Shown here: positions 28,151 through 36,563 of the stretch, in pieces
How positions within the stretch are numbered: position 1 is the stretch's first letter
Layout: each line of letters opens with the position of its first letter
Assembly (NCBI RefSeq): GCF_003013715.1
Contig: NC_072814.1
Coordinates: 1,364,001 to 1,428,000 of the forward strand
Length of the DNA stretch: 64,000 nt
Source of the DNA: Candidozyma auris
Lineage: Eukaryota; Ascomycota; Pichiomycetes; Serinales; Metschnikowiaceae
Direction: 5' to 3'
The notes under the pieces: generated by a model
Databases searched by the model: none
Seen by the model: the letters and a program-made list of their open reading frames with translations, nothing else
Told to the model about the DNA's origin: nothing
Program-made: the position numbers and the translations under genes

Positions 28151-30430
28151 CTACTCTACGTTGTTGGCGGCTTTTACCGCGAGAAGCTCAACTTCCTCAC
28201 GTATCGCGAACCTTAACAACTCGTCCTTCACCTCCGAGTCCAAGTATTCGTGAGACATCACAAAAACATCGCCAGCCAGGGCAGGATCGTGCTTGACTTC
28301 ACCAGCAATGTCAGAAAACTCCTTGAAGTAGGATATAGTGAGATCAATGCCTGGACCACTAGACTTGATGTACTCGTCAAACTGCTTCTCCAACTCATTC
28401 GAAGCCCCCATGCTAGATTTGACATAAATGTGGACCTCAGTATGCACCTTGGCCAACTGAGAGACCAAGTATAAGCCAAGAAGATCGTTTGAGCTGAGCA
28501 AGTTGTCATGATCTAAAATCATTCTCACTGTGCACTTCTTATCTGTCCTTGTTGCGCCTGTAGTAAGCAAGATGGCCATATGCCCTTCGCAGTTGTCGTA
28601 GAGATAACGGTATGACATGTCAAAGTCGTTCTCCTCTTCGGTAAAATCCAAAACGCTTCTAAGAGTGTATGAAGTAAGAAGTAAATTTGATGGCCCAGTA
28701 ATCTGGTCATTTATGGTTGTTGCATAATTCCTCTGAGGAGCTAAGATGGACTTGGACGAGAAATGGACATGCAAAATGCTACTGAAAGCCTTGACGATAG
28801 AAAGAATTGACTGTGAATGAGTCAAGTCAGTCGGCGTGGACTCCACCACCTCGGGATTGGCACTTGAAGCCTCGAGCAAATGTGAAGTTCTGGAGGAAAA
28901 CGCACGTAAGTGAATGGCCTTGACACTGTAGTCGAAATCGTCGAATGTCAAGTCCTTCAAAAGGGCAAGAACGTGTGGCAACGTGTCGATTTTGCGAAGC
29001 AACAAAAGGATATTGGTCAACTTGAAGCGACTCATATTGCCCAAAGACAAATCGGACACAGAGCCCAACAATTCACCTTCGGAGTCCACATCCTTGTTGA
29101 GTGTGCCTCTGTGACGAGCCACCAGCTCTCTGTAGCTCACAGGATAAGACAACAATGTCAATGGGGTGGTCAAAAAGGTCGTAACCAAAGTCATGACAAT
29201 GAACATTGAATAGACCCTTCTGGATATGATGTTAGCATTCAAACCCACATTCAACACGACAATCTCCACAATACCTTTACACGACATCAACACGCCCACT
29301 GTGAGAGACTCTCTCCAGAAAAGCCCATTGAGCCTTGCAGCAATTAAACCACCGGCAACTTTGCCGACCATGGCCAACACAATCACGCCTATCACGTATG
29401 CCCAATCGATGCCTCTATTGAGGTCACCCAAGTTGACATTCAAACCAGCCAAGGCGAAGTAGATCGGAATCATGACAATGTGCACCATATCCTCTAGCTT
29501 TTCTGTGATCTTAATCACATAGCCGTTATCTCGAGGCACCAACACACCGACCATGAACGCACCAAAAATAGGGTGCACGCCAATAATGTCAGTGTAGAAG
29601 GACGACACAAACACCATGGCAATGATGATAACCATCAGCAACTGAGATGGCTCACCGGTAGCCAACTCATTGGTGAACTTCCTCAAGTACCATCTGAGAG
29701 CCAAGCGTACAGGGTAGGCCAAAAGAAGGAACCATGCAAACGTCAAGAGCAAAATGTAAAGGGTGTTGATGCCGTTGTCTGCGTTACTCAAGGTCACCAC
29801 CAACGCAAGCAAGATCCAGCCTGTCAAGTCGTTCATGATGCCCGCGGCCAACACGATGGTGCCCACTTTATCGCCAATGAGATTCAACTCAACCAAAATA
29901 CGAGCCAAAACCGGGAAAGCAGTGATGCACAAAGCCACAGCAACGAACACCATATACGTGGTGAACTCAATCGATGCCATAGTTTCGTCTGACCTGTACT
30001 CATTATACAAGCCCACAGAGATGGCACAGCCCAAGCCAAAAGGAATGGCCATGTTAATAAGCCCCACCGATACAGCGACTTTGAAGTTCTTCTTGATGTA
30101 GTGAAGATCAACTTCCAACCCCACAATGAACAAGAACAAAATGATGCCCACATTGGCTATTAAAGTCATTCCAGGGATGCTTTCCTTGGGAAAACAAGTG
30201 TCGGTGAAATTCGGAATTCGGCCAAGAACGGTCGGGCCCAACAAGATCCCCGTCACAACCTCAGCAATGACTTTTGGTTGTTGCAACTTTCTCATGGGCC
30301 AGTGAAGAAGCTGGCAGAGAAAGAGAATGAACACCGCCTGAAACAAAAATAGCGTGTACGGCGACAGCGGCACGTATTCAAGCGGGTTCCGGCCGGAAAC
30401 AATGCCGGCAACAGACGAAGTGGAAACCAT
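28151..30430 (-). CDS. KHA1: Kha1 K+/H+ antiporter (CPA2 family)
   Basis: This is a cation/proton exchanger of the CPA2 family. Yeast Kha1 resides in the Golgi and helps set luminal pH and K+. The first 430 residues form about 12 membrane spans, with family motifs such as EVVTGILLGPTVLGR, FLFIVGLEVDL, FPVLARILVELNL and GIVEIVVLNVGLNANIIS. The remaining 330 residues are cytosolic and contain a weakly conserved nucleotide-binding-like region (GHMAILLTTGATR, DVFVMSHEYLD). The product of 759 residues is shorter than 873 in S. cerevisiae. The ATG at 30430 is the first in frame. The leader carries a 14-bp direct repeat. Confidence 0.92.
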   Translation of the reverse strand: MVSTSSVAGIVSGRNPLEYVPLSPYTLFLFQAVFILFLCQLLHWPMRKLQQPKVIAEVVTGILLGPTVLGRIPNFTDTCFPKESIPGMTLIANVGIILFLFIVGLEVDLHYIKKNFKVAVSVGLINMAIPFGLGCAISVGLYNEYRSDETMASIEFTTYMVFVAVALCITAFPVLARILVELNLIGDKVGTIVLAAGIMNDLTGWILLALVVTLSNADNGINTLYILLLTFAWFLLLAYPVRLALRWYLRKFTNELATGEPSQLLMVIIIAMVFVSSFYTDIIGVHPIFGAFMVGVLVPRDNGYVIKITEKLEDMVHIVMIPIYFALAGLNVNLGDLNRGIDWAYVIGVIVLAMVGKVAGGLIAARLNGLFWRESLTVGVLMSCKGIVEIVVLNVGLNANIISRRVYSMFIVMTLVTTFLTTPLTLLSYPVSYRELVARHRGTLNKDVDSEGELLGSVSDLSLGNMSRFKLTNILLLLRKIDTLPHVLALLKDLTFDDFDYSVKAIHLRAFSSRTSHLLEASSANPEVVESTPTDLTHSQSILSIVKAFSSILHVHFSSKSILAPQRNYATTINDQITGPSNLLLTSYTLRSVLDFTEEENDFDMSYRYLYDNCEGHMAILLTTGATRTDKKCTVRMILDHDNLLSSNDLLGLYLVSQLAKVHTEVHIYVKSSMGASNELEKQFDEYIKSSGPGIDLTISYFKEFSDIAGEVKHDPALAGDVFVMSHEYLDSEVKDELLRFAIREEVELLAVKAANNVE

Positions 30431-30450
30431 GCAGATGTCTCGGAGTTGAA

Positions 30451-30500
30451 GATGTAGCTGAAGTGTTAGCTATAGTTGTAGCTGGTGATGTAGCTGAAGT
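30451..30500 (-). repeat. 14-bp direct repeat in the KHA1 leader
   Basis: GATGTAGCTGAAGT occurs at 30451-30464 and 30487-30500. In the direction of KHA1 it reads ACTTCAGCTACATC. The inner 13 bases recur at 32610-32622, before the next reverse-strand gene. Confidence 0.8.
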
Positions 30501-30937
30501 TTGGGATTGCCGAGTTCGGTTGGTGATATTTATGGTCTGGGAGTGTATGGACACAGAATGCGGAGACCAGGCACAAATGCTGTAACAAAGCTTGAGCCAC
30601 TAAGGATAAGGGAATGATGAAGGTGAGAATGAGATTGAAAGATTGTAGAACTGGAGCTTTCAGTTAACTTGAGATGAAGTGGAAAAATTAAGTGGAATTC
30701 ACTTTTTGCGTGAAATTCCTCACTTCGAGTGCCTCGTGTACCGCTGTAGTACTGTTTTTTCTTAGACGCACTTTCACTTGGTGAGTGTCTCCAAAAATGC
30801 AAAAAGATGATCTTCGTGGCTCTCTCAAAGCCAGGCTTATTCCGTAAAATAGGCTTTCAAACACGCTTTACGTTTGGAAACGTGACTATGACGAGTGCCC
30901 AGATTCGCTCTTCTTTGGAATCGGGTCTCTGGAATGT

Positions 30938-30948
30938 ATGGCTGCGAA
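30938..30948 (+). promoter_or_regulatory. ATGGCTGCRAA element
   Basis: Exact copy about 510 bp upstream of KHA1. Confidence 0.65.
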
Positions 30949-31446
30949 AAAGAACCCAATGACCAATCACGCTGGGAAGAGGGCAGTGCAACCAGATAAA
31001 AGCTCACCAAATTTAGATCTCTTCGCCATTTCGTGTACGGAGCGCTTGGCAACACAACCCTTTTGCCCGTTCTTTTCTGTACACAACACGGCCCGGGTAC
31101 AAAGTAATCAGGCGAGGAAACGTGCCGAGGCTGTTCCGTGGTGTCCAAACTAGCTAGTCTATGTACAATAAACGTGAAGGATGTAGTTGACAAAGTCCAA
31201 AATACACATTCAAATGAGGTTTAAGACTCTCTAACGTTAGTGCTGACTCTATAAGCACGACACTCAAGTCATGGATAAGCTTTAACGTTTCAAGTGCTCA
31301 GTGTTCAGCCTTCTCAGTACATCTCATGTGGGCAGAAAGGTCAGCCACGATACAAACTAAGTCAGCAATCCCACGACTCTTCCTTTAAGTCTTCTTGCCT
31401 GGGTACTTCACCTTACGGTCATCACGAAATCCTCGTATCATTCTCA

Positions 31447-32403
31447 TCATGAAACGTGCTCCGGATGCCTCACATACGATGGCTTATTGTTGCCTCTCAT
31501 CTTCCTCACCTCCTGCTCAGTCAAGACCAACATCATTGCCGTGATCACCAACGTATCACGACTGATGTCGTCTTCGTCGCCTACATTAGCCTCAAAAATG
31601 CGGATGGCACCATCCAACTTGACCCCATCGACCTTCTGCTTGCCGTGATCTAGGAAGCTGGCCACGGGGTAGTTTACAAGAGGCTCAGCCAGAGCTAGAA
31701 TCTGAGACACTTGGGACTTCCGCTGTTTGGTGACAGCATGGTATAGCGGGCTCTCCTCGAGAAACTTGATCTTCACGTCCTTTATGGTGGCCCCGTCCTC
31801 TGGAGGAACAAGACCGTCACATAAAACTGGTGATCTATCCGAAAGAGCAAACGCTTTGATGTGGCCGTTGCCGTAGGTTGATGCAGCACCAGAAGCACCT
31901 ATTATCCGGATCTTCGTTCCCTTGTAGACAGTATCCAGGCAGGGCTTAATAGCATTGTTAAACAAGAACAACTTCTCGCCCTGATCAAAGATAAGCACGT
32001 AGCATGTCAAGTTGTTGGCAATGATCTTGAAGTACACTTTACAGAATTCGGCGCCGTTGCGGCAAATGGTAAGAAGAGGAGCATTGCGAGCCAAAAAATG
32101 GAACTTGTTGGAATGCACCGTGAGGATGGGCGATTTCCCTTCCTTGATAGCACCCGTAGATAAGTAGCACGCTAGCTCAGACTTCAAGTTTCCTGCCAAA
32201 ACGGGCAACTCTCTTATCCTTGTGTAAGCAGCGATTCTGGTTCCGAAAAGCGGAATTGAGCCAATCAGGTAAGTCTCTTCGGACTCAGCAGACCAAATGG
32301 AAGATTCGTCGCCTGAAAATGGGTTGGCTTGTCGCTGCAGTGTCAGCTGTGCCGCTGAGATGAGAGTCAGAAGACTCTCTTCGCTTGGCGCTCGAGGGAG
32401 CAT
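31447..32403 (-). CDS. Unidentified protein, possibly PH-like (Inp1-like at best)
   Basis: The 318-residue product is mixed alpha/beta in character, with a strand-rich middle (about residues 75-185: YLSTGAIKEGKSPILTV, FCKVYFKIIANNLTCYVLIFD, GTKIRIIGAS) that could be a PH-like fold. The start of a plateau motif GxIxxGKxPILxV recalls the peroxisome inheritance protein Inp1, but I cannot confirm this. The only ATG is at 32403. However, the frame remains open about 50 codons further upstream (to about 32556) and encodes a plausible hydrophobic/amphipathic segment ending TTFFAKY. Either the real start is non-AUG or this is chance. An exact element copy sits 241 bp upstream. Confidence 0.65.
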   Translation of the reverse strand: MLPRAPSEESLLTLISAAQLTLQRQANPFSGDESSIWSAESEETYLIGSIPLFGTRIAAYTRIRELPVLAGNLKSELACYLSTGAIKEGKSPILTVHSNKFHFLARNAPLLTICRNGAEFCKVYFKIIANNLTCYVLIFDQGEKLFLFNNAIKPCLDTVYKGTKIRIIGASGAASTYGNGHIKAFALSDRSPVLCDGLVPPEDGATIKDVKIKFLEESPLYHAVTKQRKSQVSQILALAEPLVNYPVASFLDHGKQKVDGVKLDGAIRIFEANVGDEDDISRDTLVITAMMLVLTEQEVRKMRGNNKPSYVRHPEHVS

Positions 32404-32643
32404 GTACTTGGCGAAGAAGGTGGTGATGGAAGCCGATATGGGTTGTAGCAGTTTGTGCAGGTACGATGCCCAGAGGAGGTTGCCAATGATGCAAGCAGGG
32501 GGAAGGCTGGAGATGAAAAGTACTTGACATGGGATAAAGAAAAAGTTGAGAAGAGAATGATTTGAAAGTGGTTATTTGATTGAAGGTTTGTATAGTTGAC
32601 GGCTACGGAATGTAGCTGAAGTAGGATGTCACACGAGGCTTAA

Positions 32644-32654
32644 ATGGCTGCAAA
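32644..32654 (+). promoter_or_regulatory. ATGGCTGCRAA element
   Basis: Exact copy 241 bp upstream of the unidentified gene at 31447-32403. Confidence 0.65.
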
Positions 32655-33979
32655 ATGGGTGGTACCGCAAGTGTGGCGGTGAAAATGCTACAAATAACGA
32701 GAGTCGAAGAACGTTACTGAAAGAAAGTGGTCGTGGGGTCCGAAGAGGCCAATTTGATGAACGGGTCGTGAACAATTTGAAGAATTTGTAAAGATTAAGG
32801 AGTTGCATCCAGTTATGAGACTGTTTAAGATGAAATTGCCAAAATCAATGGAAGTGCAACTAAAAAAATGATAGAAAATGGGGCTATCTGAAAATTTGAA
32901 GAGAAATGATTTGTATGAGCAACGAATTAATGAAAACTGAGCGTGCTCAATCAAAATGCCTTTGGGAAGGCTTCTAAGAAGAACTGTCATGATCAATGAC
33001 GATAAACATCGCCGAATGGAGAAATCAAAAAAACAATAATAAGAAAACAAACAAAAAAAAATTAAGAACACGGAATACAAAAAATTAAAAAGTGCACGGA
33101 ACATGGATGTGAAGAAAATTGAAGCTTTTCACTGTGCTCCGAAGGCACTGGCGATGTTCCTCATTCGTTCTACTCTTGAGCAATCCATCAAGTGTATCAA
33201 AGATCACCAACAAACTACAGGAACTGACTAGCAAGAGAATGAGAGTAAACCATAAAGTAGGAGTCAACCAGGCTTTCTTGATAAAACCAAGAATTACTCC
33301 ACCTCCATGTCGACGAAACCCCGGGGAAATCGAGACCACCAAACACGAGCAACTACAAGGAGACACGAAAAATCCATACACGAAAGATGAGCAATTGAGC
33401 CCTCAGCTTTACCTCCAAAGCCTTCCCACGCTCCCTCGTAATTCAAGGTCATACTGCAGCCTCTCCACCAACCCCCTCAGACCGGCCGTCACGAACTCGC
33501 CCAAGCATTCCAAAAATTTGTAAGCAAGAAGAGGAGAAGGGTAAAAGAAAGGGTGAGCATTCTAGACAAGAAAAACTGGGGAAGGAAGCATTCCTGTCAG
33601 CCAAACCTTACATTTACGAGACGGCTAAAAGAAAGAGGCGAGAGAGAAAGGGATCCTCCAAGAATTTGCATCTGATATCGTGGGACACACCTCCTTTGTC
33701 GGGGGCCCTAACTTTCAACGGCGAGGGACCTGAGGGGAGCTTGGAGGGGAACGGTCTCCTCAGCAGGGGAAGAGTCGGGTGAATGGATGCGAGTGAAGGG
33801 CACAGGAGGAATAACGAGGTTTACAGTGTTTTTGTGGATAGAAAATTATTAGAGGGTAAAACATACGTTAGAATGTTGCTCACACTAAAGGTGTTGTAGA
33901 TGTTTCTGATATGTCTTGTATGGCGTGGGGGATATGCAATGGAACAGTGGGTCACATGCGAGGTGGCGGGACGGTGGTT

Positions 33980-34027
33980 GGGGGTCCAAAAGAAACATTG
34001 GGGGGACAATATGGGGGCAGCTTGGGG
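33980..34027 (+). other. Potential G-quadruplex
   Basis: Four G-tracts of 5, 6, 5 and 4 bases (33980-33984, 34000-34005, 34013-34017 and 34024-34027) are separated by loops of 15, 7 and 6 bases. A further GGGGG lies at 33927-33931. The first loop is long, so folding is plausible but untested. Confidence 0.5.
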
Positions 34028-34349
34028 ACGGCAAGTTCCCGGAAAGACGATGGATTTCTCGGGTGGACGGAAATCCACCAGGTAGGCGAGATTTTCTTTC
34101 GGTTGCTCCCACAAAAAATTTTGATAAGCGGTTCCTCCACACATCGGTTTGCTTTGTGTAACCCGGGGGTGTTTCGGTGTTTGTGCTACTGGAGCCGAAG
34201 TGGGGCTCCTGCGGCAGTTGCAAGAGCGATTGTGAAGAAGCGCAAACAGATGGAACGGGATGAGTTGGACGGTTTGCGCAACCATCGTTGGGAGGGCTAA
34301 ATTGGAATGTGGAATGCGGTTTTTGCACGTAGTAGTCGAGGAGTTCAAA

Positions 34350-34360
34350 ATGGCTGCAAA
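34350..34360 (+). promoter_or_regulatory. ATGGCTGCRAA element
   Basis: Exact copy in the 4-kb region upstream of the C2H2 factor. Confidence 0.65.
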
Positions 34361-34806
34361 TGTCGTAAAGTCGAAGCAAGCAAGTTGACGGTGAAGGTGT
34401 GGCCACTGTGAGCTTTTCCATTCGCCTCTGACTGAGGATACCTTGTAATTGAAACGGAGGAATGACTTAGATTGGCCATCTATACAATGGCTGACTGAAG
34501 TTGGCAGACATAGACGGGTGCTGCAGAAATGGCGTCTCCTTTACCGCAAAGCCTGTTTGCTGGAGTCTTGCTTGTTCCTCTTTTTCTTTTTCTTTATTTT
34601 TTTTATTCTTTTGATTCTAAGCTTTATTCTACTTTCTCTAATTTTTTGTATGTTTTCCTGGACATCAAATGTAGGGCCACCGCCGGAATCGCCTTCACCA
34701 TTTCCCCCACAGAACACCATATATATTTTACGAACCATCTGAGTAGAATCTCAGGCAGGTGCAACTAACCGGGCCCCACCACAAGCCATACGGTTAGAGC
34801 CATCGG

Positions 34807-34839
34807 CCCGACCGCCCGACCGCGGGAGTAAGCGGTCGG
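34807..34839. repeat. GC-rich direct and inverted repeat
   Basis: CCCGACCG is repeated head to tail (34807-34814 and 34815-34822). CCGACCGC (34816-34823) is complementary to GCGGTCGG (34832-34839) with an 8-bp spacer. CGG/CCG triplets in this arrangement resemble zinc-cluster factor sites. Confidence 0.55.
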
Positions 34840-35042
34840 TGACGGAAATTGCAGCCATTCCCGAGAGCGGTAAAGGAAATAGGAGTTTTTTTTTGGGGTG
34901 ACGTTCCTGATTCCACTCGTTTACGAGAATAAGGCGATTTTACCGCCACGGCGGCTGCGAAAAAAACTCCCACCGCAGAGCCGCCAAAGTTTAAGTAGAG
35001 GGAACCAGGAAGTCAGAACCGAAACAAAACAACATCACCAAA

Positions 35043-35098
35043 ACAACAAATCAACAAATCAACAAATCAACAAATGATCAAATCAACAAATCAACAAT
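35043..35098 (+). repeat. AACAAATC octamer array
   Basis: Five to six imperfect head-to-tail copies of an 8-bp unit containing only A, C and T, with one copy interrupted by ATG. Unstructured A/C-rich sequence of this kind is common in yeast 5' leaders. Confidence 0.7.
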
Positions 35099-35379
35099 TC
35101 AAAAAAACAAATGGTGCTTCAATGGGCTCTGTTAGTGTGGCACGGCGCCGCTCCAGCTGCAAACTGCCGCTGCAAACTGCCTCGTCTCCTTTTCCAGGGA
35201 CTCAGCTAAGCGGCTTCAAAAAAGTGGGAACGCTGTGGAGAAGCCTTGCCGTTGAGGTGGTGTACGACGCTGCCCACGTCGCTGGCTCCCGCCTTGTCCT
35301 TCCCAGAGAGTCAGAAAGAAGCCAAAAATGGGACTCAAAATGGGTCTCAGAAAGAGACATGGTTTTTTCCTCTTGTTCT

Positions 35380-35390
35380 TTCGCAGCCAT
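35380..35390 (-). promoter_or_regulatory. ATGGCTGCRAA element
   Basis: Exact copy in the same region, about 1.2 kb before the C2H2 factor. Confidence 0.65.
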
Positions 35391-36563
35391 CCAGCCAGCC
35401 AGAAAATCTACATTTGACACCAAAAATGGGCATCTCCTTACTAGTCTCCATTGCACCTACGCCAGTATTCAGATCTACTTTGTACTTACCCTGATTTTCT
35501 AAAGTTAGTGCACATTGGACTTCCACATTGGTAAATCCTCATAGCGAGGGTGTCGCTGGTCCTTGCGGACTGGCCCTGGTGGACTTTGACTTCCACTCCC
35601 CCACCTCCACTATTGTTCGCCACGCTGACTCCAACATTTTTCTTCTACATCTTCACTTTTTAACTTCTCCCCACCTCCCACTCTCGCTGACCGCCAAGGC
35701 GCAACGGCCAAGTACAAAGCTTTTTGATAAGAAAAATTAATGAAGAAGAAAATTCTTGTATTCTGGTATACGCACGGCTTGTGTTTTCTGTGTTGCTTTC
35801 GTCTGTAGCGTCTCACTGTCTGTGGCCTGCTCTCACTTGTCTCTCAAACTGTCACTTTCCGCTTGACTCTCTCAAAATGTCTCTTTGCACGCTGCTCGGG
35901 CCTCTGCCCTCCCGCATTGCCCCGGGCGCCCCTCTTGGCTGGGCCCCGCTGGGCGCCATGCGTGTTTTCCCCCACATTCGCTTGTCAATGCAACCCAGAA
36001 TTCATCTTGCATACGGACCAACGGACTTTTCCAGCCCCTCCCCCTCACGCGGCCACACGCGGCTCTCAAAGAAAGACATCAAAAACCCCTCCAGGTTCCT
36101 GCTGACCTAAGAATGAACATTAAGTGACTCTTGACGCGTTTCTAAATCCTTTTGTGGGTCAGTTTTAGGGGCTGTTCCTCATGTGGTGGAATGCGTTCTG
36201 CACAAAGTACAGCCACATGCAGGGACGCAGCTGCAAAACACCATGGCTCATCTCCTGCACCGAATGCATGTACTGCAGGCATGCCGCCCCCCAGACAGCA
36301 CTTGCCGTCGTAAAAAAGCATGCGAATCGGCCCATATATTATGCCCTCATCCCTGCCCTCCCCAGATTTATACCTAGTTGACTTATTTATTTTTGGGAAA
36401 AGAAGCGCTCTAAAAGGGCCCATATAATTTCAAAGTCCCCGTACTGCAGGCAGAAACACCGTCCCGCTTTAACCTCCACCTCTTTCACCCCTCCGTACTT
36501 CGTCAGTCGTCAATCGTCAATTTTCCCACCATATAGTCAATTCCCCCATCTTCCACCTTTTGT

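Larger units (their letters stand above)
30431..31446. other. KHA1 promoter and downstream region of the next gene
   Basis: The KHA1-proximal part has two copies of GATGTAGCTGAAGT (30451-30464 and 30487-30500). An exact ATGGCTGCGAA copy is at 30938-30948. No gene is recognised; short frames here lack homologues. Confidence 0.5.
32404..36563. other. 4.1-kb gene-free region upstream of the C2H2 factor
   Basis: No gene is recognised. Contents: exact element copies at 32644-32654, 34350-34360 and 35380-35390, with near copies at 34848-34858 and 34951-34961; a G-rich block with five G-tracts (33927-34027); a GC-rich inverted/direct repeat (34807-34839); an A/C-rich array of AACAAATC units (about 35043-35098); C/T-rich leader-like sequence just before 36564. 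Many frames are open in the G-rich part on both strands, but all are low complexity. This looks like a large regulatory region and long 5' leader. Confidence 0.55.

Noticed and set aside
33885..34421. Overlapping long frames on both strands of the G-rich block
   Set aside because: They arise from base composition; none shows domain-like sequence.
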